From assembly GCF_029168945.1 (NCBI RefSeq), contig NC_083604.1:74106211-74170210 (forward strand): a stretch of DNA of 64,000 nt. Direction: 5' to 3'. This document shows positions 45,249 through 57,304 of this stretch, in pieces. Numbering within the stretch: position 1 is the first letter of the stretch; every line of letters begins with the position of its first letter. Below the pieces are notes generated by a model. It saw only the letters and a program-made list of their open reading frames with translations, was not told the origin of the DNA and searched no databases. This DNA comes from Cannabis sativa. Lineage: Eukaryota > Streptophyta > Magnoliopsida > Rosales > Cannabaceae. The translations under genes were made by a program, and so were the position numbers.

Positions 45249-47926
45249 CTAAATCATGATATCCTCAAGTAATACTACACCCATATGAGCAGTGTGCTCA
45301 TGAAAGACCTTGGGTGGTAATTCTTTTGTGAGCGGATCCGCTATCATGGAGTTTGTCCCAATATGCTCTATGGAAATCTGTCCACTCTGCACTCTTTCTT
45401 TCACAACTAGGAACTTTATGTCAATATGCTTTGACTTGGATGAGCTCCTATTGTTATTGGAATACAGCACTGCTGATTTATTGTCACAGAATATCTTAAG
45501 TGGTCTTTCAACATTCTCCAAAATACGCAGCCTAGTGACAAAGTTTCTCAGCCATATTCCCTGATTTGATGCCTCATAACACGCTACGAATTCAGCTGCC
45601 ATAGTGGAAGAAGCTACAAGTGTCTGCTTGACACTTTTCCAGGATATAGCTCCTCCAACTAACAAGAAAATGTAGCCTGATGTAGACCTTCTGTTATCTT
45701 GGCATTCAGCGAAATCAAAATCAGAATACCCTACGACCTCCAAATGATCTGATTTCCTGTATGTGAGCATGTAATCTTTTGTTCTCTGAAGATACCTCAT
45801 AACCCTCTTGGCTGCTATCCAATGGTCCATACCAGGGTTGCTTAAATATCTGCCTAACATCCCAACAATGTACGCAATATCTGGACGCGTACATACCTGA
45901 AGATACATTAGACTCCCTACAACTGATGCATAGGGAATCTTTTTCATTTCCTGAATTTCAAGGCTGCTTTTAGGGCATTGTCTAAGACTGAATTTGTCTC
46001 CTTTAGCAACAGGGGTATCACCTGGTCTACAATCTTGCATGCCAAACCTTTTGAGTACTTTATCGATATAGCTCTTTTGTGATAATCTAAGAATACCCCG
46101 AGAACGATCTCGACGTATTTGAATTCCTAATACAAAAGAGGCGTCACCAAGATCTTTCATCTCAAATTGCTTAGATAAAAATCTCTTGGTTTCGTGCAAT
46201 AAGCCTATATCATTAGTAGCAAGCAATATGTCATCGACATATAGAACCAGAAATATGTATTTACTCCCACTGAACTTGTGATATACACAATCATCAATAA
46301 TATTCATCTCAAAACCAAATGAGATAATTACTTGATGAAACTTGTGATACCACTGACGAGAAGCTTGCTTGAGTCCATAGATGGATTTCTTTAATTTGCA
46401 AACCATATTCTTTGGGTCACCAACCACAAAGTTTTCTGGTTGCTCCATATAAATTGTCTCATCAATGTCGCCATTGAGAAACGCTGTTTTAACATCCATC
46501 TGATGTAACTCAAGGTCAAAATGAGCAACAAGTGCCAATATTATCCTAAAAGAGTCTTTCGATGAAACCGGAGAGAAAGTCTCTGTATAATCAATGCCTT
46601 GTTTCTGAGTATAGCCTTTTGCTACAAGACGTGCCTTAAATCTCACCACATTACCATATTCATCCTTCTTGGTTTTAAGTAACCACTTACAACCAATTGG
46701 TTTTACACCTTCTGGTAATGGGACAACTTCCCAAACTTTATTGTCTTGCATAGACTTATTCTCTTCATCCATGGCATCAATCCACTTTTGAGAGTTAGAA
46801 CTTTTCATGGCCTGATGCAAGTTGATTGGATCATCTTCCATCATTCCAATTTCATCCTCATGTTCTTGAAGAAATACAAAATAGTCAGCATTTCTTCTCT
46901 CTCTTGTGGACCTCCTTAATGGCTCTTGTTCTTGAGGGTGTTGAATTTGTTCTTCTGGAACAATAGCCTCATTTTGATTTGGGAGTTGTTCAACATTATC
47001 TTGTTGAGGTTCCGGATTCATTTCTTGATCAATGACAGGTGTGGAAGCCTGAACATTGTCTAAAATGATAGTAGGAACTGAGTTTGAATTCAATTCCTCC
47101 TCAAAAACAATGTCTCTAACCTTATTTCTCCCCCCAAATTCAACATCCTCAAAAAATGTTGCAGTTCCCGTCTCAAAAATATTTCTGACAGTGGGATCAT
47201 AAAACTTATAGCCCCTAGATCGCTCAGAATAACCAATAAAGTAGCTGCTAACTGTTTTGGAGTCCAATTTATTTTCATGTGGCCTATAAGGCCTTGCCTC
47301 AGCTGGACATCCCCAAATGTGAAAATGCTTTAGACTAGGCTTTCGACCTGTCCAAAGCTCATAAGGTGTTTTTGCAACTGCTTTACTTGGTACTCTATTC
47401 AGAATGTAAGCTGCTGTCTTTAATGCTTCTCCCCAGAGGGACTCAGGTAAGGTAGAATGAGCGATCATGCTCCTTACCATATCCTTAAGAGTCCTATTTC
47501 GTCTCTCAGCAACACCATTCATGCTAGGTGATCCTGGCATGGTGTACTGTGGGACAATACCACATTCCTCTAGGAATTTAGCAAATGGTCCTGGACGTTG
47601 TTCACCTGAGCCATCATATCTACCGTAGTACTCACCACCACGATCAGATTTGACGTTCTTAATCCTTTTGTTGAGTTGATTCTCAACTTCAGCTTTGTAA
47701 GCTTTGAACACGTCCACAGACTGAGATTTTTCATGAATGAGATATAGGTACCCATAACGTGAGTAATCGTCTATGAATGATATAAAATATTGTTGACCAT
47801 TCCAAGATGCCGTAGGGAATGGCCCACAAATATCTGTGTGAATCAATTCTAAGACTTCTGAAGCTCTATTGGCACCTAATCTCTTAGTTTTGGTCTGTTT
47901 TCCCTTGATACAATCTACGGTACATT
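45249..47926 (-). pseudogene. Copia-2 integrase, reverse transcriptase and RNase H part
   Basis: This frame is open from about 47926 to the stop at 45249 but is out of phase with gag. Counting from its first Met (47846, MIHTDICGP), it holds the integrase core (D in HTDICGP, SDRGGEY, and [10 protein letters not shown] with the third acidic residue), copia reverse transcriptase with catalytic YVDDI at about 536-540, and RNase H with [17 protein letters not shown] and DNKSA. The RNase H box reads SDFDFAE where relatives have SD.D.AG. The first Met is internal to the polyprotein, so this part cannot be made separately in the normal way. It otherwise looks undamaged. Confidence 0.9.
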
Positions 47927-49261
47927 GAAATCTGTGAAGTCAAGAGACTCTAAAATGTCATCAGACACAAGACGCTCAATTCTACCTCTTGAGATATGAC
48001 CTAAGCGTTTATGCCATAATGACGCTGAATTTTCTTTATTTAATTTGCGTTTAGTACCTCGTGATTCCACATGCAAGGTTTCATTATAGGATGCAATTGT
48101 TTCTAACAAATAAAGATTGTCATAAGTATTCAAATAACCAGTTCCAATAATATTTGAATTTAAAGACAAAGTAAACTGATTGTTTCCAAATGAACAACAA
48201 TATCCAAATTTGTCCAACAAAGAAACAGAAACTAAATTCCGCCTAAAAGACGGCACAACAAAAGTGTCTTTCAAATCCAAATAAGAACCAGTTCCTAATA
48301 ACAATCTGAAATGCCCAATTGCTTCCACTTCCACCGATTGACCATCGCCCACAAAGATGTATCTTTCACCATCACTTGGCTTTCGGTAGCTCAGGCAACC
48401 CTGCATAGAAACACTTATGTGAGTAGTAGCACCAGAATCTATCCACCAAGTGTTTCTAGGTACTGAAACTAAATTAACCTCAGAACAGACCAAAGCAAGA
48501 TTAATACCTTTCTTTACACGCCATGCGTGATATTTGGCACAATCTTTCTTCACATGTCCAGGTTGGTCACAAAAGAAACAACCCTTAGAATCCTGTTGTT
48601 GTTTCTTTTGAACTGGACCCTTAGCAGCTTCATTCTCAAATTTCCTTTTCTTGCCCTTATCCTTAGGGGTAGTGGCCAAATGAGCACTTTCGGTTTTGTC
48701 CTTTTTCAACCTTTCTTCCTCTTGCACACAATGAGAAATAAGCTCGTTGAGAGTCCATTTCTCCTTTTGACAGTTGTAACTAATTTTAAATTGGTTAAAC
48801 TGTGGAGGAAGCGTTAACAAAACCATGAGTACAAGTACATCATCCGAAAGCTCAATCTTAAGTGTCCTTAATCTTGAGACAATATGATGCATTTCCATAA
48901 TGTACTCCCTTACATTTCCTTGACCCTTATACTTCATGTTCATTAAAGAACCAAGAAGTGTTGTCATTTCAACCTTATCGTTTTTAGCAAAACGTTCCTC
49001 AATTTGTTCAAGGAAATTCTTAGCCATAGTAACCCCTTCGGATTCTGTGCCCCAAAAGGCTTCTGGAATGCTGTGTTTCATAATCATTAGACTCATGCGA
49101 TTTGAACGATCCCACCTCTCAAATTCCCTTTTATCATCATGGGAACTTTCCTTAGTGAGAGGTGCAGGTTGTTCATTCCTTAGTGCATGGTCTAAATCCA
49201 TACATCCCAGAACTATAAGTAAGTTCCTTTTCCAATCCTTGAAATTGGTCCCATTAAGCAT
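47915..49261 (-). pseudogene. Copia-2 gag, protease and pre-integrase part
   Basis: A 448-codon frame begins MLNGTNFKDWKRN. It contains a UBN2-type gag, a CX2CX4HX4C zinc knuckle at about 228-241, the protease with DSG at about 275-277, and the GAG-pre-integrase motif LWHKRLGH near 425. It then ends at a stop at 47915. The stop is reached through a single-base frame change in a short T run near 47927-47932; beyond it the next frame continues the integrase. The true start may lie upstream: the frame is open to about 49310, where a TATATTCAG sequence resembles a splice acceptor. The protein would be a truncated gag-protease. Confidence 0.88.
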
Positions 49262-50360
49262 AGGAATAGAATTAATGTTAGCAGATATTGAGGCAGCAGA
49301 AGATGAACTAGCTGAATATAGAACAAATAAAACAAGCTCACATTAATATGCATAATTAAACAATAAATTCAAAAATTGGTTAATCCCATCTCAAGATACC
49401 AAACACACATTAATATCAAGTCTTTGGACAGTAATATTAACTGTAAGCGGTACTCTTGGTGTAGCAATCAAATATTGACAATAAAACTGTGTCAAACAAT
49501 AGATTAATCTTTGGACTAACGTATTGCTCACACAAAATACCTTATAATTGTCACACATTTATCGCCACAGGTATGTTTGAAATCTAGCAAAATATTCACT
49601 TACCTTTGGGCTAGTCAATATAAGCATCAATTACAAACATACAACCATCCTAATATTTAAATAAATTAATCTACACAAAAGAGGTCACTTTGGCGACATA
49701 TTGTTTCAATTAATTTATTCAAAATATTAGTCATAAACCAACACCAAAATTTGAATTAAATTGTTTGCACCAAAATATATATTTACCAAATTATATTACA
49801 CCTTGTATATATTATACAATCCATAATATTCATATTGTGCCACCAACAGATTAAATATATATAAAACTTTAATAAAATAAACTATAATTATACGATTTGC
49901 CTTAAGTATATATATATAATCCATAAACAAAAAACTTGAATCATATACAGTATATTGCCAAAACAATATGTTGACAAAAGTGAACAACTCGCAGAGGATT
50001 AGTAATTCAAAGGAAAAAGTAACCCTTTTATATATATAAGTGATCAGTCGAACCACGAAAACTAAAGCCAGTACAGAAGCCCAAGTCATAGACAACACGC
50101 ACCCCAACAAAAAAAAGATCAATTGCTCTTATACATATAATCGGGCATTACCATTAATCCAAAAGTAATTGATATATATATATAATAAATCGTACATATA
50201 CACATATACGATAAATATATATACATTAACAATCAACACATATACTAAACCCAAAATATTGCGGCACAATATTATTCAAGGAAAAACAAAACCCTAATTT
50301 TCAAAATCCCCAAATTTTATAAACCAAATCATCAGATCTTCAATTAATTCAACAAAGGTG
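49262..50360 (-). other. Copia-2 untranslated leader
   Basis: About 1.1 kb between primer site and gag without coding potential. It may include an intron ending near 49307. The open frame at 49796-50122 is an AT-rich artefact. Confidence 0.5.
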
Positions 50361-50372
50361 GCTCTGGTACCA
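50361..50372 (-). promoter_or_regulatory. Copia-2 primer-binding site, variant
   Basis: On the minus strand it reads TGGTACCAGAGC, one base different from the usual TGGTATCAGAGC complementary to initiator Met tRNA, and starts two bases after the LTR. Confidence 0.8.
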
Positions 50373-50374
50373 CT

Positions 50375-50865
50375 TGTTAGGGTTTATAAAACACTTAAGA
50401 AATATATAAATCACAGATCCAAACATATTCCTAAAAGTGCTTTAATATAGAAAACCCTAAATCATAAATCTATAAAGCCTTTGCTAAATTAAAGAAGATG
50501 ATAAAATATAAGCGGAAGCACTAACCTGAAGCCATTGTTGGAGATTACAGAGAAGGTTTTGATCTTCCAAGAATACACTATTTTCTAGAGTATTTTCTCT
50601 GATGGGGAAGGAGAGAATACAGAACCCCTAGTGTTTCTTGGGGACCACTACCTATTTATAGAGTCATCTTAGAATAACTCTTGGGTATTTATAATTTGGC
50701 CCCTCAACAAATTATAAATTAACTTATGGTATCTACACATTAATTCCATGACACTTTAATACCCTTTTGATACCCATAACATAATTGGTCACTTAATTTT
50801 GTATCACACTTTATAATAGCATATACATTATACATATGTGCCCACAAAGGATTTTTAATCCAACA
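50375..50865 (-). repeat. Copia-2 5' LTR (491 bp)
   Basis: The same termini and length as the 3' LTR, with one substitution visible. Confidence 0.96.
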
Positions 50866-50870
50866 GAATA

Positions 50871-52194
50871 TTCGAGTGAAGAGACATTATTTAATTAAAT
50901 TAGTAGGACATATTAAATTTAAAATTAGTGAAGTGGAGAAAAAAAGAGAAAGGTCTTTGAAATGAATGGCTTTCCATAAGAGGATTAAACGACAAACACA
51001 ACATCTTCAATTAATTACATAGTTGAGATTAAATTAAACTCTCAGCCGGAGGATCCAATCAAGCGCTTTCTCATCACAAAATATAAGTACTTAGAAAGAA
51101 TAAAAAATTAGCTTATAAGGACCATGACTTAATTAAGTATATATATTTGCTAAACAAAAACAACTGTTTTAATTTATCGTGTCTATTTATTTAATAAAAT
51201 TAATTACTATAATATTAATAGCTAGGGTTGGGACCGGAGGTGACCCACATGCTGATATAAAGAAATATATATACCAATATTTTATAAATATCAAAATAAA
51301 CATAAACACAATAAATTATTTAAATCTTTATTTTTTTTTATCATAAATTCATAAAAATTTGTATGAATTAGTCTCTAACTACACATTATGCATCATCATG
51401 TAAAAAAATTAATGGAGTTAGCAATTTTTTTTTAAAAAAATTTATATGAATTATTCCCTTATATGAAACGTGGAAAGGCATATGGGCTGACGAAGTGTGG
51501 AGGATGGAAGGTTAGATTTGAGACTCTTTATTATCTAATTGTTGCTCTCATGCTTTTTTTTAACCATGTTAATTTCACTTCTCTTGTGTTAGTTAGTGTT
51601 AACTTAAAATTTTGTTAATATAAATGAGACTCTTGAAAATTTATGAATGCTGTAATAAATACCGTAAAGCAATCAACTATATATAAATCAAGACAAGAAA
51701 TATTTATGTAATTTTATAGTTAAAATTTATATATATAGTACTCCACGAGTTACTTTTATTATATGATACAACTTAGTGATTTTTTCTCAATCAGAAAAGA
51801 AATGGTCGTCCCTTTATTTTATAAGATTAAGATAGCAGATATCTCATTCTTATATAAAAATACACTTATATAATGTGGACATTTCTCACGTTTCATATAT
51901 TTAGAAGTCGGTGGTGGGACGATTTACAATCATTATTGAAAATAATAAATGTTATTTTATGACCTAATTGTTTATCATGTTTTCACTAAGTAGCTAGATT
52001 CATTACTCTTCGAGTAATACGTTGAGCGATTAGCATATACTGAAATATGTGAACCTCCTCGCGAATCATTAGATTAAATAAGTCTTTTTTCTTGATTGCT
52101 GAAAGAGTGAGGTTCAACCGATAGATTCCTCTCCTCGTAAGTAAGCTTTTTAAAATTGCATCTTGTGTTTCTTCACTAAACGATTATGTATAAT
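50871..52194. other. Intergenic, AT-rich
   Basis: No gene or element recognised between the two copia insertions. Confidence 0.5.
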
Positions 52195-52199
52195 GTTAT

Positions 52200-52726
52200 T
52201 GTTGTAATTAAGACACAAGCAAACTGTTAGTTTGCCACATCAGCAACTAACTTACCTAACCAACTGAATTCGGTTGGTCTCAAGTCAGCTGCAACCTACT
52301 TCTATAAAATGGACTCTTGTCTATAGTTTTAGGTACAGTTTTGATGCTTTGTTAAGTTGTTTAGAGAGAGAGAGTAATCAAGAAAGAAGAGACATACAGT
52401 GAGAGAACTGATTGAGGGATGTTAAAGGGATTGTCCATTCATGAAATGGCTTCCCTCATGTGAGGAATTAATGTAACTTGTTATCTGGTTTTGTACCAGA
52501 TTGATGTTTCTGGTTTATGTCTCTCTCTCTCTCATTGATTGTAATCAAAGATAATTCAGCAATAAAGATTCTTCTTCATTCAAATCTCTGCCTTATCAAT
52601 TCTTGGTGAATTCGATTCATTCATTCTCATTTTTCAGTTCATTGTTAATTGATTGCTTTTAATCACTTGTTCTTGTTCTATTATTACTTGAATTGTGTTG
52701 TTTTCTAGCTGTGTTCTTTCACAACA
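52200..52726 (+). repeat. Copia-3 5' LTR (527 bp)
   Basis: It starts TGTTGTAATTAAGACAC and ends TTCTTTCACAACA. A TATAAAA box lies at about 52304, the likely promoter core. Confidence 0.96.
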
Positions 52727-52728
52727 AA

Positions 52729-52740
52729 TGGTATCAGAGC
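52729..52740 (+). promoter_or_regulatory. Copia-3 primer-binding site (initiator Met tRNA)
   Basis: TGGTATCAGAGC, two bases after the LTR. Confidence 0.92.
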
Positions 52741-52796
52741 CAAGGTTGGCTTAATTAATTCAAGAACTGCTCGATTGCAACACAGAGAAACCAAGA

Positions 52797-55700
52797 ATGT
52801 CAATGGCAAAATTCGAGATGGACAAGTTCACTGGTGAGAATGATTTCGGGTTATGGAGATTAAAAATGAGGGCCATGCTGGTACATCAAGGACTGTATGA
52901 AGCTCTTGATGCAGAAGCCATGAAAGCCATTGAAGATGAAAGGAAGAAGAAGGAGATACAAATCAAAGCACACAGTGCAATCTTGCTGAGTCTTGGGGAT
53001 GAAGTTCTGAGGGAAGTCTCTGAAGAAGAGACTGCAGTTGGCCTTTGGGGTAAGTTGGCTAACATTTATCTTAAGAAATCTTTAGCTAATAAATTGTACC
53101 TAAAGAAAAGGCTCTATACTTTGAGAATGGATGAAAGCAAAGAGCTGAGGAAACATCTTGATGAATTCAATAGAATTATTCTTGAGTTGAATAATATTGG
53201 AGTCAAGATAGATGATGAGGATCAAGGTATAATTCTACTCTCTTCTCTCCCAAAATCTTTTGAACACTTTGTTGATACTATATTATATGGAAAGGAATCC
53301 CTAACCATGGCAGATGTCAAGTCTGCACTCAACTCAAAGGAGATTCAAAAGAAATCTGATGACAATACTGACATCAGTGGAGAAGGGCTGTTTACCAAAG
53401 GCAAACCAGACAGAAAGAATCATCACAACAAACAGAACTACAATCATCAAAACAAGTCAAAGTTCAAATCAGGAAAGAAATGTTTTTATTGTCAAAAAGA
53501 AGGACATTTCAGGAGTGAGTGCAGGGCACTCAAGGCTAAACTTGCCAAAGAAGAAGGCAAGAAGCAAGGAGAAGCTGACATTGCATGCCAAGATTATATG
53601 TCTGCTGATGTTCTAGTTGTCTCAAGCAGAGCATATGAAGAAGAGTGGATCTTGGACTCGGGGTGTTCCTTCCACATGTGTCCAAAAGCTGAAATGTTCA
53701 ATGATCTCAAGGAGATCTCAGGGGGAACAGTGCTGTTAGGAAACAACAAAGCATGCAGTGTACTTGGTATTGGGTCTGTGATCATCAATATGTTTGATGG
53801 CATACCAAGAACACTTAAGAATGTCAGGTATGTACCTGATTTGAAAAGAAACCTACTGTCAATTGGTATGTTAGACAGTATTGGTTGCATCATCAAGGTG
53901 GAAAGTGGAATGCTTGTAATCTCTAAGAATTCCATACCTGTGATGAAAGGAGAATTAAAGAATGGCTTATATTCTTTAATTGGGAAAACTGTTATGGGAA
54001 ATGCTGCACCAGCCATAACAGATCAAGAGATTGACAAGACCAGGCTATGGCACCTAAAGCTTGGCCATGTGAGTGAAAGGGGCCTGCAAGAACTCGAAAA
54101 ACAGGGACTGTTGAAAGACAAGTTGAATGGCAAGCTAGGATTCTGTGAAGATTGTGTTTATGGGAAGTGTTGTAAGGCAAAATTCTCATCTGGTCTACAC
54201 ATCAGCAAGGAACCATTGAATTACATACACTCTGACTTATGGGGGCCATCTAGAATCAAGACACTGGGAGGAGCTAGTTACTTTCTCAGCATCATTGATG
54301 ATTTTTCTAGGAAGGTATGGGTGTATCTACTAAATTCTAAAGATCATGCTTTCAATGCATTTGTCACTTGGAAAAGACTTGTTGAGAATCAAACTGGAAA
54401 GAAGCTAAAGAAACTCAGAACTGATAATGGTCTTGAGTTTTGCTCAAACCAATTTACTGAGTTTTGCAAGAGAGAAGGCATTGACAGACACAAGACAGTT
54501 CCCAAGAATCCCCAGCAAAATGGGTTAGCTGAAAGGATGAACAGGACACTGACTGAGAGGGTCAGATGTATGTTACATTGTGCTGGTCTTGAGAGACCCT
54601 TCTGGGGTGAAGCTGTGAAGACAGCAGGCTATCTCATCAACAGATGTCCTTCTGCAGCCATTGAGTTCAAGACCCCTCAAGAGAAATGGACAGGGCATCC
54701 ACCAAGTTATGAACACCTTAGGGTGTTTGGATGCACTGCCTATGCTCACATAAGGCAAGACAAACTCCAACCAAGAGCCTTGAAGTGTCTATTTCTAGGA
54801 TATCCAGATGGAGTGAAAGGCTACAAATTATGGTGTTTGGAACCAGGATACAAAAAATGTATTCTAAGCAGGGATGTTGTCTTTAGGGAAGAAGAAATGG
54901 CAATGAAATCTAAGACAGACACAAAACCAAATGAAAACTCTAGTGCTGAACCAGTTGGGTTTGAGGTGGATACAGACACTACAGATCATGTACCTGAAGA
55001 ACAGGTTACTGATCAGGCTCATTCAGAAGAACATATGGGAGTTGAAACTGACATGAGTGTAGATGATTACCAACTCACTAGAGATAGAGAAAGAAGGGTT
55101 CATAGAGCCCCTGCCAGATTTGGTTTTGCTGATTTCACAGCTTTTGCACTTGCAGCAGCAGAAAAGCTTGACAACTCAGAGCCTGAAACCTTTCAAGAAG
55201 CAATCACAGGCAAGGATAAAAAGAAATGGAACAAAGCTATTGATGATGAGATGCTATCCTTGAAGAAAAATAAGACCTGGATTGTTGTCAACAAACCAGA
55301 GGGTCAAAAGCTAGTAGGATGCAAATGGCTATTTAGACACAAAGAAGATGAAACTGGCAATGGTGAAGTGAGATACAAAGCAAGGCTTGTAGCCAAAGGC
55401 TTTACTCAAAAGGAGGGAACTGATTTTACTGAAATTTTTGCCCCAGTTGTGAAACAAACATCCATAAGGGTTATGATAGCAAAAGCAGCTAAGTTTGACC
55501 TTGAGATTGATCAAATGGATGTTAGAACTGCATTCCTACATGGCACACTTGATGAAAAGATTTACATGGCACAACCAGAGGGATTTGACAATGGGAATCC
55601 CAATCAAGTATGCCTTCTGCTCAAGTCTCTGTATGGTTTGAAACAGGCTCCTAGACAATGGAATTTGAGGTTTGATGAGTTCATGAAGGCCATTGGATTC

Positions 55701-56729
55701 AATCAAAGCAGGTATGACCCTTGTGTTTACTTTAATCAGCATGTCTATCTATTGTTGTATGTAGATGACATGCTATTAATTGGTAAAGACAGATCTGAGA
55801 TAAACAAGATAAAAGAAAAGCTTAAGGCTGAATTCGAAATGAAAGATCTAGGATCAGCTAAAAAGATCCTTGGTATTGACATCAAAAGGAAAAGACCTCA
55901 TTCTATTTTCTTATCTCAGAAAGGTTACCTACAGAAAGTTCTAACTAGGTTTGGAATGGAAAAAGCCAAACCTGTTTCAACACCATTAGCACACCACTTC
56001 AGACTCTCAAAGGAACAATCACCAAAAACAGAGAGAGAAAGGGCTGACATGGATGGCATACCATATGCCAATGCTGTTGGCAGCTTAATGTATGCCATGG
56101 TCTGTACCAGACCTGACATTGGATATGCTATGAGCATGGTGAGCAGATTTCTCTCTGATCCTGGACAGCAACACTGGTCTGCTCTTAAATGGACTCTAAG
56201 GTACATCAAAGGTACTCTAAACATGGGAATTATGTTTGGAAAAGAGTCATTCACCAAAGAAATTGCTACTGGTTGTGTGGACTCTGACTATGCTGGCTGC
56301 ATTGACACAAGGAGGTCTCTCACAGGTTTTGTGTTTACTGTTTTTGGTGGCTGTGTAAGCTGGAAATCAACCTTGCAAAAGGTTGTAGCTCTATCTTCAA
56401 CAGAAGCAGAGTATATGGCTGCCACTGAAGCAATCAAAGAAGCATTATGGTTGAAAGGATTCACTAGTGAACTTGGACTCAACACTGATGACATGACTGT
56501 GCACTGTGACAACCAAAGTGCACTTCATCTCATGAAAAATCCTATGCATCATGAGAGATCTAAACACATCGACATAAGGCTGCATTTCATCAGAGACATT
56601 GTCACCAGCAACCAGGTACATGTCAAGAAAATTAGCACAGATCACAATCCTGCTGACATGCTTACAAAGTGTGTCACTTTGGACAAGTTTAGACACTGTC
56701 TGACCTTGCTCAACATTGAAGAATCATAA
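52797..56729 (+). CDS. Copia gag-pol polyprotein, intact (1310 aa)
   Basis: A single open frame starts MSMAKFEMDKFTGENDFGLW 57 bp after the primer site. The order of domains is UBN2-type gag (about 1-220), CX2CX4HX4C zinc knuckle at about 229-242, protease DSG at about 287-289, GAG-pre-integrase (LWHLKLGH near 420), integrase core from HSDLWGP at about 478, copia reverse transcriptase with YVDDM at about 988-992, and RNase H from VDSDYAG near 1161 with the ALSSTEAEY and DNQSA boxes. The length is normal, and no stop, frameshift or lost catalytic residue was seen. Together with near-identical LTRs this suggests an element that can still transpose. It makes cytoplasmic particles, cDNA and integrase for insertion in the nucleus. 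Confidence 0.97.
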   Translation: MSMAKFEMDKFTGENDFGLWRLKMRAMLVHQGLYEALDAEAMKAIEDERKKKEIQIKAHSAILLSLGDEVLREVSEEETAVGLWGKLANIYLKKSLANKLYLKKRLYTLRMDESKELRKHLDEFNRIILELNNIGVKIDDEDQGIILLSSLPKSFEHFVDTILYGKESLTMADVKSALNSKEIQKKSDDNTDISGEGLFTKGKPDRKNHHNKQNYNHQNKSKFKSGKKCFYCQKEGHFRSECRALKAKLAKEEGKKQGEADIACQDYMSADVLVVSSRAYEEEWILDSGCSFHMCPKAEMFNDLKEISGGTVLLGNNKACSVLGIGSVIINMFDGIPRTLKNVRYVPDLKRNLLSIGMLDSIGCIIKVESGMLVISKNSIPVMKGELKNGLYSLIGKTVMGNAAPAITDQEIDKTRLWHLKLGHVSERGLQELEKQGLLKDKLNGKLGFCEDCVYGKCCKAKFSSGLHISKEPLNYIHSDLWGPSRIKTLGGASYFLSIIDDFSRKVWVYLLNSKDHAFNAFVTWKRLVENQTGKKLKKLRTDNGLEFCSNQFTEFCKREGIDRHKTVPKNPQQNGLAERMNRTLTERVRCMLHCAGLERPFWGEAVKTAGYLINRCPSAAIEFKTPQEKWTGHPPSYEHLRVFGCTAYAHIRQDKLQPRALKCLFLGYPDGVKGYKLWCLEPGYKKCILSRDVVFREEEMAMKSKTDTKPNENSSAEPVGFEVDTDTTDHVPEEQVTDQAHSEEHMGVETDMSVDDYQLTRDRERRVHRAPARFGFADFTAFALAAAEKLDNSEPETFQEAITGKDKKKWNKAIDDEMLSLKKNKTWIVVNKPEGQKLVGCKWLFRHKEDETGNGEVRYKARLVAKGFTQKEGTDFTEIFAPVVKQTSIRVMIAKAAKFDLEIDQMDVRTAFLHGTLDEKIYMAQPEGFDNGNPNQVCLLLKSLYGLKQAPRQWNLRFDEFMKAIGFNQSRYDPCVYFNQHVYLLLYVDDMLLIGKDRSEINKIKEKLKAEFEMKDLGSAKKILGIDIKRKRPHSIFLSQKGYLQKVLTRFGMEKAKPVSTPLAHHFRLSKEQSPKTERERADMDGIPYANAVGSLMYAMVCTRPDIGYAMSMVSRFLSDPGQQHWSALKWTLRYIKGTLNMGIMFGKESFTKEIATGCVDSDYAGCIDTRRSLTGFVFTVFGGCVSWKSTLQKVVALSSTEAEYMAATEAIKEALWLKGFTSELGLNTDDMTVHCDNQSALHLMKNPMHHERSKHIDIRLHFIRDIVTSNQVHVKKISTDHNPADMLTKCVTLDKFRHCLTLLNIEES

Positions 56730-56759
56730 AATCCCAAACTACAGTTCACTTGTGTCTCA

Positions 56760-56773
56760 ATTAAGGTGGAAAT
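56760..56773 (+). promoter_or_regulatory. Copia-3 polypurine tract
   Basis: AAGGTGGAAAT directly precedes the 3' LTR. Confidence 0.65.
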
Positions 56774-57299
56774 TGTTGTAATTAAGACACAAGCAAACTG
56801 TTAGTTTGCCACATCAGCAACTAACTTACCTAACCAACTGAATTCGGTTGGTCTCAAGTCAGCTGCAACCTACTTCTATAAAATGGACTCTTGTCTATAG
56901 TTTTAGGTACAGTTTTGATGCTTTGTTAAGTTGTTTAGAGAGAGAGAGTAATCAAGAAAGAAGAGACATACAGTGAGAGAACTGATTGAGGGATGTTAAA
57001 GGGATTGTCCATTCATGAAATGGCTTCCCTCATGTGAGGAATTAATGTAACTTGTTATCTGGTTTTGTACCAGATTGATGTTTCTGGTTTATGTCTCTCT
57101 CTCTCTCATTGATTGTAATCAAAGATAATTCAGCAATAAAGATTCTTCTTCATTCAAATCTCTGCCTTATCAATTCTTGGTGAATTCGATTCATTCATTC
57201 TCATTTTCAGTTCATTGTTAATTGATTGCTTTTAATCACTTGTTCTTGTTCTATTATTACTTGAATTGTGTTGTTTTCTAGCTGTGTTCTTTCACAACA
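56774..57299 (+). repeat. Copia-3 3' LTR (526 bp)
   Basis: Identical by eye to the 5' LTR apart from one T fewer near 57206. Confidence 0.96.
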
Positions 57300-57304
57300 G
57301 TTAT

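Larger units (their letters stand above)
44357..50865 (-). mobile_element. Ty1/copia retrotransposon with one frameshift (Copia-2)
   Basis: The two 491-bp LTRs differ at one visible position. The 5-bp target duplication gaata is perfect (44352-44356 and 50866-50870). On the minus strand the order is LTR, primer site, about 1.1 kb leader, gag-protease-pre-integrase, integrase-RT-RNase H, LTR. The polyprotein frame is broken once near 47926-47931. A second, unrelated copia lies just to the right. Confidence 0.96.
52200..57299 (+). mobile_element. Complete, very young Ty1/copia retrotransposon (Copia-3)
   Basis: LTRs of 527 and 526 bp appear identical except for one T in a T run. The target duplication gttat is perfect (52195-52199 and 57300-57304). 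The primer site, one open gag-pol frame and a polypurine tract are all present. The family differs from Copia-1, though both have the same gene plan. Confidence 0.97.

Noticed and set aside
47915..47935. Programmed frameshift between Copia-2 gag and pol
   Set aside because: The break falls between the pre-integrase region and the integrase core rather than at a gag/pol border, and the other two copia elements use one continuous frame. A simple indel is more likely.
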